From Clostridium sp. AWRP (GTDB lineage: Bacteria; Bacillota; Clostridia; Clostridiales; Clostridiaceae): a DNA stretch of 64,000 nucleotides. Under the pieces are notes generated by a model. It had not been told where the DNA came from. It did not search any database and was given only the letters and a program-made list of their open reading frames with translations. Position numbers and translations under genes: made by a program. This document shows positions 34,429-42,760 of this stretch, in pieces. Position 1 is the stretch's first letter. Each line of letters begins with the position of its first letter. Where the stretch lies: assembly GCF_004006395.2 (NCBI RefSeq), contig NZ_CP029758.2, positions 4,216,001 through 4,280,000 on the forward strand, in the 5' to 3' direction.

Positions 34429-36978
34429 TTAAAAATGTGTCAACATAGTTCTACTAATAATTTCATCCTGAACATCCTTACACAATTCAACAAAGAATGC
34501 ACTGTAACCTGCTACACGAACAATAAGATCTCTGTACTGTTCTGGATGCTTCTGTGCTTCAATCAAAGTCTTGTTATCCAAGTAATTGAACTGCATCTGT
34601 CCATTACCAAATAAGCAAGCAGTACGTAACAATGTGATAATACCTTCTTCTCCTTCTGGAGTTTCAAGCAATCCTGCCATAAGTTTAAAGTTATGAACCA
34701 TACCTATGTTCATATTGTCACAAGACATCTTGGAAACAGATTTAATAATAGCAGTAGGTCCTTTAAAATCTGCACCCTGAGTTGGACTGATACCATCAGA
34801 TAATGGTGTCCAAGCTTTACGTCCGTTAGCAGACGCACCTGTCAACTGACCAAATGGAGTATTATTTGAGATAGATAAAGTACCATGACTCAAAACAGAG
34901 TACAAAGTCTTATATTTACGATGTTCCATCTCGGTAAAGTTGATTAAATCTGCAGCAATTAAATCTGCATAATCATCATCATTACCATACTTAGGAGCTT
35001 TTAAGCAATCATTTCTAAGTTCTTCATATCCAACAAAATCAGCTTTTAATGCTTGATTTAACTGCTCTAAAGTACATTTCTTGTCATCAAATACTACCTT
35101 TTTGATAGCAGCCATGGAATCTGCATATGTAGCTAATCCAGTCCATACAACACCAGGTCCGAAATTGTACATAGCACCACCAGCAGAAACATCTTTACCA
35201 TGTTCCATACATCCTTCATACATGATGGACATTAAAGGCTTTGGAGCTAAATCTCTGTGAACACGCTGAGAAATAACTGTAGCAACGTCAGTCCATTTTG
35301 TAATATATTTGATTTCTTCCTTAACTGCATTATCAAATTCTTCATAAGTCTTAAATCTATTTAAATCTCCCATATCAGGGCAAACTTGTTTTCCATACCA
35401 TAAAGGAACACCATGGTTTAGAACTAATTCTATACATATAGGCCATTGAGTATAAGCTGTAGAAGTCCACTGATATAAACGTCCAGCTTTCTGAGGCTCA
35501 ACACAACCCATTATACAATAATCTCTAGCATCTTCTATGGAAACACCTTTTGCAAGCATCATCTTAATATGTGCATCATCAAAATGGCAAGCTGGGAATC
35601 CCATACCAGCACGAACAACATCAACAATCTTCTTCAAGTACTTCTTAGGTGATTTGTTGTGAATACGGCAAGCTAAAGATGGCTGATAAATCTTAACGTG
35701 ACGAACAGCGTCCATCAAAAGATAAGTCAAGTCATTTGTTGCATCAAGGCCATCACGAGTAACACCACCAACACACATATTTACGAATGGTTGGTAACCT
35801 GCAAAGAATTTAGAAGCACCTTCGCTTGTAACCCACATCATTTCAGACATTTTAATTAGCATACAACCAGATAATTCAAATGCTTCATAATTATTCATAC
35901 GTCCTGATTCTATATCTGCCTTATAGAATGGATACATATATTGGTCAACACGGCCAATGGACATACCAGTTTGGTTTTCTTCAACTACAAGTAATGACTC
36001 AATAGTCCAAACTGATTGAATTGCTTCCCAGTAAGTACGAGGTTTATGTGCAGGAACATGTGCATTAACTTCTGAAATCTTTTGTAATTCTGCTTTACGT
36101 TTAGGGTTTGTCTCTTTTGCAGCTAATTCAGCAGCATATTCTGACATACGCTTAGCGTAAATCATAACTCCTTCAGTAGTATCAATAACGGATTTATAAA
36201 AATAAATCTTTTCTATATCTTCAGGATTTTCATAATCTAATTTTGCCAAATGATCCTTTGCTTCCTGCTGAATATCTGCCATTCCTTTTTTCATTAAGAT
36301 AACATCATATCCAGGGTTTGAATCACCACCACCATTAGTTGCATGGTAAGAACAATCTGAAACAAATGATTCACCTGAAAGTTCCCAAACACCTGCTTCA
36401 CGGTATTGGTCTTCACAGTATTCATCAACGGATTTACCTTGCCAGAAAGGGAAAAGTTCATCACGCATAAGCTTTTTATCTTCTTCAGATACATAAAATG
36501 GATCTTGAGGACGTGTTCCAATAGTATCTATTTCATCTTGCATCCATCTCCATGCTATATCAGGAGAAAAAGCTCCAGCACGAGGTGCACCACAAGGAGC
36601 TCCTACAATTAGCTCATCATCTTGGATTACTAAAGGTGCAGTTTCACAGCAATAACGGAAACATTTAGCACGTAATAAAATCTTAGGCATACCAGGATTT
36701 TCTTTAGCAATCTTTGTAATAGCCCTAGCACGATATGTTGTTATTGAAGGCTTTTGCTTTAAATAGTTTTCCTTTATTCTTTTTAAACGTTCTGTCATTC
36801 CATCTGGAACTTCTCCATTATTAGCGCAAGGTTCTGCACAAGCTGCAGGTGCTCCATTATCTTCTTTTGTAATTTCTTGGGAAACTCCTTGAAATATCTT
36901 CATTAAAGCTGCTTGTTCTTCTGCAGACATATTCTTAGTTGCCTCTGCAAACTTATTTGAAAATTCACGAATATCCAA
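34429..36978 (-). CDS. cutC: Choline trimethylamine-lyase (glycyl radical enzyme)
   Basis: 849-residue glycyl-radical enzyme splitting choline into trimethylamine and acetaldehyde. Known CutC residues are all present at a constant +3 offset from Desulfovibrio alaskensis numbering: Tyr211, Asp219 (YHATNGGGD), Phe398, Cys492 and Glu494 (GCVEP), Thr505 and Tyr509 (WTSTAY), and the radical Gly824 in RVAGYSAFF. This set separates choline lyase from glycerol, propanediol and hydroxyproline enzymes. Residues 1-35 form an amphipathic helix followed by an Ala/Cys/Asn linker, as expected for compartment targeting. The start is TTG, behind AAGAGGTAAG. Flanked by an aldehyde dehydrogenase gene and cutD. 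Confidence 0.97.
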   Translation of the reverse strand: MDIREFSNKFAEATKNMSAEEQAALMKIFQGVSQEITKEDNGAPAACAEPCANNGEVPDGMTERLKRIKENYLKQKPSITTYRARAITKIAKENPGMPKILLRAKCFRYCCETAPLVIQDDELIVGAPCGAPRAGAFSPDIAWRWMQDEIDTIGTRPQDPFYVSEEDKKLMRDELFPFWQGKSVDEYCEDQYREAGVWELSGESFVSDCSYHATNGGGDSNPGYDVILMKKGMADIQQEAKDHLAKLDYENPEDIEKIYFYKSVIDTTEGVMIYAKRMSEYAAELAAKETNPKRKAELQKISEVNAHVPAHKPRTYWEAIQSVWTIESLLVVEENQTGMSIGRVDQYMYPFYKADIESGRMNNYEAFELSGCMLIKMSEMMWVTSEGASKFFAGYQPFVNMCVGGVTRDGLDATNDLTYLLMDAVRHVKIYQPSLACRIHNKSPKKYLKKIVDVVRAGMGFPACHFDDAHIKMMLAKGVSIEDARDYCIMGCVEPQKAGRLYQWTSTAYTQWPICIELVLNHGVPLWYGKQVCPDMGDLNRFKTYEEFDNAVKEEIKYITKWTDVATVISQRVHRDLAPKPLMSIMYEGCMEHGKDVSAGGAMYNFGPGVVWTGLATYADSMAAIKKVVFDDKKCTLEQLNQALKADFVGYEELRNDCLKAPKYGNDDDYADLIAADLINFTEMEHRKYKTLYSVLSHGTLSISNNTPFGQLTGASANGRKAWTPLSDGISPTQGADFKGPTAIIKSVSKMSCDNMNIGMVHNFKLMAGLLETPEGEEGIITLLRTACLFGNGQMQFNYLDNKTLIEAQKHPEQYRDLIVRVAGYSAFFVELCKDVQDEIISRTMLTHF

Positions 36979-37068
36979 AACACTTACCTCTTTTCTTTCA
37001 TAATTATTTTAGATTTAACTATTTGAGTTTTAAATTTATTGTTTATCATGTTCCAACACATCTGTACG

Positions 37069-38565
37069 CTATTTAATTTTTTCCATAGCCTTTTTCAAAA
37101 TATGCTGCAACATTTGTATATCCTCTGGATTATAGTCTGACTTCTTTGTCATTGTATTCAAATCACTTTTTTCTTCTGTAAACAATCCATTAGTATTAAT
37201 TATCTCTTCTACATTCCGTACGCCGTATCCGACTTTACGAACATAAATAAGATTCATTGGTGAAACATTATCGGAGGTAATACCTTTACCTGCCGATCCA
37301 CTGCCTAAAGTTAAAGCAGGGAATAAGTTACTTGTAGCACCCATACTACCAAAGGAAGCAGGCGTATTAACAAGTATTCTGCCTACAGGTTTTTTTAATG
37401 CAAACTGTCGAATCACATCTTCATCTTTTGAATGTATAACAAGAGTGTGACCATGTCTCTCACTGAGCAGCAGCTCAATACACTTTTCACATGCATGCAT
37501 CCAATCATCTTCAATGTAGTAAGCTAATACCGGACAAAGTTTCTCCTTGGAATAAGGATTATCTTGAGAAACATATTTCTGCTCTGAAATTAGCACTGTG
37601 CTACTTTCAGGAATGCTGAAACCTGCTTTCTTAGCCAATCTCTGTGCGGATTTGCCAACCATTTCTGAATCCATACTACCATCAGAACGGAAAAAGAGAG
37701 AACCCAGTTTTTGTGCTTCCTCCTCTGTCATGAAATATGCACCACTATTTTGCAACTCACGTTTAACATCAGATGCAACACAGCTATCTACAACAATAGA
37801 TTGTTCAGATGATGGTACTATTCCGTTATCAAAGGTCTTACTAGCAATAATATCTCTTACCGCCTGTTTGATATCAGCTGTACGTTCAATAAATGCTGGT
37901 CCATTACCAGTTCCTCCATAGATGACAGGTTTTCCAGATCTATATGACGCTTTAAGCATCCCGGGAACACCTGTATTCATAATCAAAGAAGTCGCCTCAT
38001 GGTTCATCAATTCGATTGTTCCACTAGGTGTCACAGTATGTAAGTATGCAAGAGCTCCTTCCGGCAGCCCATATCCTTCAGCTGCACGAATCATGATGTC
38101 AAGCGCCTTACAAATTGTCTCCTTTGCTCTAGGATGTGGAGAAAAGATAATTGCATTACCAGACTTAATTGCAATTAATGCCTTATATATGGTAGTAGAA
38201 ACCGGACTAGTTGCAGGACATAATGCAATAATTACACCCATAGGTACACCTACATCCATGGTCTTATCCTGATCACTTTTGTTAATAATACCTACACATC
38301 GCATTCCTCTAAGCTTAGTTGGCAAATACTCACAGGCAAATCGGTTTTTAATGCATTTATCCTGCCACTTTCCATAACCAGTTTCATCCTGTGACATTAC
38401 AGCAAGCTCTCGAGTATGTTTTCCGATTTCTTCCGCCATACGTTCAACAATCTCATCTAACTTTTCTTGTGGAAAAGTTGCTAACATTTTTTGTGCTCGT
38501 GCAGCATTTTCCACAAGGATTCGGGATTCTTGGATGGAGAGCAAATCATTATCAATAATATTCAT
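37069..38565 (-). CDS. Aldehyde dehydrogenase paralogue lacking the catalytic cysteine
   Basis: 498-residue protein of the CoA-acylating aldehyde dehydrogenase family, similar along its whole length to the enzyme at 25890. Family segments are kept (IYKALIAIKSGNAIIFSPHP; NTGVPGMLKASYRSGKPVIYGGTGNGPAFIERTAD), but the active-site stretch reads DNGIVPSSEQ where the active paralogue has DYGTICASEQ, so Pro251 replaces the nucleophile Cys. The codon is CCA and the frame is intact. The C-terminal ~20 residues (PEDIQMLQHILKKAMEKIK) form an encapsulation-type helix. It may be a structural or regulatory partner, or use another Cys. Lies upstream of cutC. Confidence 0.9.
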   Translation of the reverse strand: MNIIDNDLLSIQESRILVENAARAQKMLATFPQEKLDEIVERMAEEIGKHTRELAVMSQDETGYGKWQDKCIKNRFACEYLPTKLRGMRCVGIINKSDQDKTMDVGVPMGVIIALCPATSPVSTTIYKALIAIKSGNAIIFSPHPRAKETICKALDIMIRAAEGYGLPEGALAYLHTVTPSGTIELMNHEATSLIMNTGVPGMLKASYRSGKPVIYGGTGNGPAFIERTADIKQAVRDIIASKTFDNGIVPSSEQSIVVDSCVASDVKRELQNSGAYFMTEEEAQKLGSLFFRSDGSMDSEMVGKSAQRLAKKAGFSIPESSTVLISEQKYVSQDNPYSKEKLCPVLAYYIEDDWMHACEKCIELLLSERHGHTLVIHSKDEDVIRQFALKKPVGRILVNTPASFGSMGATSNLFPALTLGSGSAGKGITSDNVSPMNLIYVRKVGYGVRNVEEIINTNGLFTEEKSDLNTMTKKSDYNPEDIQMLQHILKKAMEKIK

Positions 38566-38652
38566 TTCTAACTCTCCCTTTCTTTTTTACTAGCTAAGTA
38601 CTGTACTTCTGTACTTTTTCATTTTATGTGGTGGAATCATAACATCCACATA

Positions 38653-38955
38653 TTAAGGAAGTAAATTTTCAATTGTATAACGTTTGGTGATCTTCTGAAG
38701 ATCTGGATGTGGACTTGCAATAACAACTGAACTATAAACTTCAGCACCCATATCTGTTACAGCTTTTACTCCAGCTTCTACAGCTGCTTTGCAAGCTCCT
38801 ACATCTCCGGCAACCAATACAGAAATATAACCGGAAGCTACATTTTCGTAGCCAATTAATTCAACATCTGCAGCTTTACACATTGCATCTGCAGCCTCTA
38901 AAACAAAAACCAAACCAAATGTTTCTACTAAACCTAAAGCTACATATTTGCTCAT
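38653..38955 (-). CDS. BMC-H shell protein
   Basis: 100-residue BMC-domain protein: LGLVETFGLVFVLEAADAMCKAADVELIGYEN, then SGYISVLVAGDVGACKAAVEAG and SVVIASPHPD. The pore-side segment reads ASGY rather than the GGGL of the 24-25 kb pair, so the pore should have different selectivity. Followed by the Cys-less aldehyde dehydrogenase gene after 87 bp. Confidence 0.94.
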   Translation of the reverse strand: MSKYVALGLVETFGLVFVLEAADAMCKAADVELIGYENVASGYISVLVAGDVGACKAAVEAGVKAVTDMGAEVYSSVVIASPHPDLQKITKRYTIENLLP

Positions 38956-38994
38956 CTGTTTTCCCTTTCCTTTATCATATTTTTTACTATATTT

Positions 38995-39291
38995 TTATGC
39001 ATCGATGTCATGTACTGAAACAATGTCTCCAACACCTTTAATTGGTCTTGGCATAACATTATGTGCTGTCAATTTACCTATTGCAGCAGCAGCAGCAGCT
39101 CCTGCTTCCACAGATGCTCTAACGGCAGCAACATCACCCTTTACCATAATTGTAACAAGAGTGGAACCTATATTTTCATATGATATCAGTTCAACATCAG
39201 CAGCCTTCAACATTTTATCTGCTGCTTCAATTGCAGGAACCATCCCTAATGTTTCAATAAGGCCTAATGCCTCTTCGCCATAATACCTCAT
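38995..39291 (-). CDS. BMC-H shell protein
   Basis: 98-residue BMC-domain protein with LGLIETLGMVPAIEAADKMLKAADVELISYEN, STLVTIMVKGDVAAVRASVEAGAAAAAAIG and HNVMPRPIKG. The start ATG 39291 lies seven bases after GAGGAGGAGGG; a longer frame starting inside that purine run has no ribosome site. The first shell gene after the transporter modules. Confidence 0.93.
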   Translation of the reverse strand: MRYYGEEALGLIETLGMVPAIEAADKMLKAADVELISYENIGSTLVTIMVKGDVAAVRASVEAGAAAAAAIGKLTAHNVMPRPIKGVGDIVSVHDIDA

Positions 39292-39426
39292 TTCATAACC
39301 CTCCTCCTCTATACGCAATTACGCAGTATGGATCTTTCCCAAGCAAATACACCTTTGATTCAATCACTTTTGCTTGAAAATATTTATTATTTGAACTAAT
39401 AATTTGAACTTATGGAATCCAAGTTA

Positions 39427-39693
39427 TTAGTCTTTAATATATTTATTAATTGTAGCTGCACCTTCTTCATGTGCGTGATAATAAACTCTCAAATTACCTG
39501 ATTTGTCCTCATCAAATCTTGTTTCTTCAAGGAGACCATTAGCTTCAGCTGTCATTAAAGCTTCGATTACAGCAGCTTTATTAAGTGCTCTAAAATTACC
39601 GTAGTCACCCTTTAAAGCTTCAATAACATCTTCTGCACAAGCTTCTTTAACTGTTGTAAAGTGTTTTAAAATAGCATAATTAAGTGGTTTCAT
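39427..39693 (-). CDS. Small winged-helix-like protein paired with transporter (copy 2)
   Basis: 88-residue protein, about three-quarters identical to its twin at 40968. Predicted: helix (NYAILKHFTTV), helix (AEDVIEALKGDY), recognition-like helix (KAAVIEALMTAEANGLLEETRFD) and a β-wing ending in LRVYYHAHEEG. This reads as a winged-helix domain. It begins one base after the transporter stop and so is translationally coupled. I know no named family. It may regulate transporter expression or bind the transporter; both are guesses. Confidence 0.75.
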   Translation of the reverse strand: MKPLNYAILKHFTTVKEACAEDVIEALKGDYGNFRALNKAAVIEALMTAEANGLLEETRFDEDKSGNLRVYYHAHEEGAATINKYIKD

Positions 39694-39694
39694 A

Positions 39695-40786
39695 CTATTT
39701 ATCCTCCTTTTTTCTGAATAAATCCATTGGATTCATAGCAATTACCAAGATACCTAGTACCATAAGTATAGCAGCAATCCAACCAATAGCAGGTATTGAC
39801 CAACCTGATTTACCAAAGATTACACCAAGTACTATCCAGCAACAGAATGGTCCCCAGAATGAATAAGTACCATTGCAAGCCATACCAAGAGCTGCACCAC
39901 ACATACTATTACCCTTATACCAACTCATGTATGAAACAAATGCACAAAGACCACTTATAGCAAACCATATCATAGCAGATCCACTTGTAAATGCCTGAAA
40001 TACAAGACCAGTTGAAAGCTTAACACTACCTGCAAGCATACCCATAATAGGTATTAATATAATTAAGTTTGAAATACCTGATGTTGCTTGACGGATAGTA
40101 ATACCAATTTCAGAGTCAATCATAGATGTACCATAACCAGCTACACAGCCTTCAAATCCCCAACCAAGTGCTGCTATGAAAGCAATAGCAATACCCAAAA
40201 GAGCACCTTTTGGAGCACTTCCAGTAATGCTTGTACTACCAATCATGAAACTAGCAGTAACACAAATAACTATACCTAACATCATACGTTTGTTTAATTC
40301 TTGTTTGAATAATATTCTGCCTAAAATAGCACCAATAGCTGGACAAAGAGCTGTAATTGGAATAACTATTGAACCAGCCATCTGAAGGCCTATAACATAA
40401 GCTGTACTTGAAATGGGTCCTCCTATAAGAGCTGCCAAAATCATTACACGGCCTGGAGTTGTATTAATACACCTCAAGAAGTCTCCAAACTTACCTTTAA
40501 TACCTGCATAAAGCATTGCCCAGATAGCACTGCAAGAATCATTTACTGCACTACCGAGGGCACCCAATACGTATGTAATAACGAAAGCGGATAGCCCTGC
40601 CTTATTAACTCCGTACCAGTCACTCCAAACTCCTTTAGTCATACCTAATGACAAAAATGCTGAATAAAATCCATACATAATACCCGAAAATATAGCAATT
40701 GATATACCTTTTTTAAAAAATTGTGATGATAACTTTTTCTTAGCAGCAATTGCAGATGCACTAACCGCCCCTGTCATTTCACTCAT
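39695..40786 (-). CDS. Ten-helix DMT-type transporter, candidate choline importer (copy 2)
   Basis: 363-residue membrane protein with about ten helices, arranged like drug/metabolite (EamA/RhaT-like) carriers. Conserved with copy 1: KGVWSDWYGVNKAGL in the loop after helix 1, LCPAIGAILGRILFKQELN in the centre, ALGWGFEGCVAGYGTSMIDSEIGI, and CNGTYSFWGPFCCWI near the end. ATG 40786 follows AGGAGG. The duplication and place at the head of a choline compartment operon suggest uptake of choline or exchange for a product such as trimethylamine; sequence does not prove the substrate. Confidence 0.82.
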   Translation of the reverse strand: MSEMTGAVSASAIAAKKKLSSQFFKKGISIAIFSGIMYGFYSAFLSLGMTKGVWSDWYGVNKAGLSAFVITYVLGALGSAVNDSCSAIWAMLYAGIKGKFGDFLRCINTTPGRVMILAALIGGPISSTAYVIGLQMAGSIVIPITALCPAIGAILGRILFKQELNKRMMLGIVICVTASFMIGSTSITGSAPKGALLGIAIAFIAALGWGFEGCVAGYGTSMIDSEIGITIRQATSGISNLIILIPIMGMLAGSVKLSTGLVFQAFTSGSAMIWFAISGLCAFVSYMSWYKGNSMCGAALGMACNGTYSFWGPFCCWIVLGVIFGKSGWSIPAIGWIAAILMVLGILVIAMNPMDLFRKKEDK

Positions 40787-40849
40787 AAACAAAATTCCTC
40801 CTCATATTAAAAAACTAGATTGATGAAAACGTTTTGCAACCTAATGATA

Positions 40850-40965
40850 TATTAACTCATTAGAACATTTTTTCATGGTACAAAATGCGATATTTTAATG
40901 CATAATATCTGCTAGTTTTTTGGAGTTCTTGTACTATAGTTATTTTCTTGCACTAATAGTATTGA
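40850..40965 (-). promoter_or_regulatory. Promoter region of transporter copy 2, duplicated from copy 1
   Basis: On the minus strand this stretch aligns along ~110 bp with 42440-42560: ATCAATACTATTA, then a TAACTATAGT-like part, GATATT, and CCATGAAAAAATG in the same order and nearly the same spacing. Conserved blocks in DNA that otherwise diverged point to regulator sites, probably of the AraC-type regulator. Confidence 0.55.
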
Positions 40966-40967
40966 TT

Positions 40968-41231
40968 TTAATCAATGTATTTATTAATTGTAGCTGCTCC
41001 TTCTTCATTTGCATGATAGTAAACAACTAAATCACCTGACTTATCTAATATAGATCTTGTTTCCTCAAGAAGTCCATTAGCTTCAGCTGTCATTAAAGCT
41101 TCAATTACAGCGCCTTTTTTAAGTCCTTTAAAATCACCATAGTCACCTTTTAAAGCTTCAATAACGTCATCTGCACAGGCTTCTTTAGCTTTTGTAAAAT
41201 GTTTTAAAATAGCATAATTAAGTGGTTTCAT
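40968..41231 (-). CDS. Small winged-helix-like protein paired with transporter (copy 1)
   Basis: 87-residue twin of the protein at 39427, starting MKPLNYAILKHFT and ending in GAATINKYID. Differences cluster in the middle (GLKKGAVIEAL for ALNKAAVIEAL) and in the wing (SILDKSGDLVVYYHANEEG). It begins four bases after the stop of transporter copy 1. The repeated pairing shows that this small gene belongs functionally with the transporter. Confidence 0.75.
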   Translation of the reverse strand: MKPLNYAILKHFTKAKEACADDVIEALKGDYGDFKGLKKGAVIEALMTAEANGLLEETRSILDKSGDLVVYYHANEEGAATINKYID

Positions 41232-41235
41232 ACAA

Positions 41236-42318
41236 TTAATCCTCCTGTTTTCTAAATAAATCTATTGGATTTACAGCAATTACCAAAATACCAACTGCCA
41301 TTAATATAGCAGAGAACCATACTATAGGAGCCATTGACCAACCTGATATGCCGAAAATTACGCCAAGTATAATCCAGCAGAAGAATGGTCCGAAAAATGA
41401 ATATGTTCCATTAGTTGCCATACCAAGAGCTGTTCCAGTCATACTATTGCCTTTGTACCAAGTCATAAATGAAAGATAAGCGCAAAGACCACTTATAGCA
41501 AGCCAAACCATAGCAGGGCCACTTGAAAATGCTTTAGCAGTAAGGTGAAATGCAAGTCCTGCATTGTTTCCTACTATTATAGATATAACAGGAATAAATA
41601 TAATTAAATTTGAAAGACCTGATGTTGTCTGACGAATAGCAATACCAATTTCTGAATCTACCATACATGAACCATAACCAGCTATACAACCTTCTAATCC
41701 CCAACCAAGTGCAGCGATAAGAGCGATAACCATACCTAATCCTGCTCCTGCAGGTGCATTTCCAGTAACACTTTGAAGACCAATCAAACCACTTGCACAA
41801 ACACAGATAAGAATACCTACTATCATATGCTTGTTTAATTCTTGTTTATATAAAACTCTACCTAATATAGCACCAATAGCTGGACAAAGAGCAGAAATCG
41901 GAACAGCAAGTGAACCTGCCATTTTTAGAGCTACAACATAAGCTGTAGTAGCAATTGGTCCTCCCATAAGAGCAGCTATCATAATCAATCGTCCTGGTTT
42001 ACTATTGAGACATCTAAAGAAATCACCTAATTTACCTCTAGTAGCTGCAGCAATTAATGCCCAAACTGCACTGGCAGTATCATTTATTCCACTACTAAGT
42101 GCACCAAGTACATATGCAATAGTAAGCGCTGTTAAACCTGCTGTATTTGCACCATACCAGTCACTCCAAACTCCCTTTGTTGTAGCTAATGTCAAAAATG
42201 CTGAATATAATCCATATGAAATTCCTGAAAATAAACCAATTGCAATACCTTTTTTAAAGAAACTTGATTTTACCTTTTTTTTAGCAGCGGCCAAAGCTGC
42301 ATCCATTGACAGTTCCAT
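41236..42318 (-). CDS. Ten-helix DMT-type transporter, candidate choline importer (copy 1)
   Basis: 360-residue carrier, closely similar to copy 2 over its full length, with the same KGVWSDWYGANTAGL, LCPAIGAILGRVLYKQELN, ALGWGLEGCIAGYGSCMVDSEIGI and TNGTYSFFGPFFCWI segments. Many Trp, Tyr and acidic residues lie in or near helices, as expected for binding a quaternary amine; this is suggestive only. ATG 42318 follows GGAGGTTTG. First gene of the minus-strand compartment cluster and probably under the main inducible promoter. Confidence 0.82.
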   Translation of the reverse strand: MELSMDAALAAAKKKVKSSFFKKGIAIGLFSGISYGLYSAFLTLATTKGVWSDWYGANTAGLTALTIAYVLGALSSGINDTASAVWALIAAATRGKLGDFFRCLNSKPGRLIMIAALMGGPIATTAYVVALKMAGSLAVPISALCPAIGAILGRVLYKQELNKHMIVGILICVCASGLIGLQSVTGNAPAGAGLGMVIALIAALGWGLEGCIAGYGSCMVDSEIGIAIRQTTSGLSNLIIFIPVISIIVGNNAGLAFHLTAKAFSSGPAMVWLAISGLCAYLSFMTWYKGNSMTGTALGMATNGTYSFFGPFFCWIILGVIFGISGWSMAPIVWFSAILMAVGILVIAVNPIDLFRKQED

Positions 42319-42324
42319 AAACAA

Positions 42325-42760
42325 ACCTCCAATTATTTTATTATATTGTTATTTGATGAGAGGCCTCATCTTAATGCGAATTTCAGATTAAGACGCTTTT
42401 GTAATATTAATATATTAATACATTACTTATTGTAAACGAATAAAGCATTTTTTCATGGCATAAAGTGACATATGTTATTTGGACAATATCCGTTTATTTT
42501 TTTATCTTTTTGGACTATCGTTACCTTATTGTATTAATAGTATTGATTTTTTTCAATAAAATATTAAGGAAATTGCCTTACTTTGTGAATAATTTAGAAT
42601 AAAGGGGCGTATTTTGCGATAAGGCAGGAGATTATTCTTAGCACTTCTAGAATTGTTAAAAATTATACAAAATGTTACGTAGTCTACACGAACAGCAGTG
42701 TTTATATCCCACTTTGATAGTGGCATTTGCTGTGTGGCACTGTGGATGGTGTTAGTAATA
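42325..42760 (-). promoter_or_regulatory. Main promoter region of the compartment cluster
   Basis: 436 bp upstream of transporter copy 1. The minus strand has ATCAATACTATTA (near 42550), GATATTGTCCA (near 42490) and CCATGAAAAAATG (near 42450), all repeated before copy 2, followed by TTTACA and TATTAA-type promoter elements. The upstream part (42550-42750) is GC-richer and keeps an open minus frame of nearly 70 codons without a ribosome site, perhaps a decayed gene. Confidence 0.5.

Noticed and set aside
40850..42560. Sigma-54 promoters for the transporter operons
   Set aside because: No TGGCAC-N5-TTGC pattern at either promoter, and no enhancer-binding AAA+ regulator in the window.
42550..42756. 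Minus-strand open frame of nearly 70 codons upstream of transporter copy 1
   Set aside because: No ribosome site before its internal ATG and no recognisable motif; kept only as a note on the promoter region.
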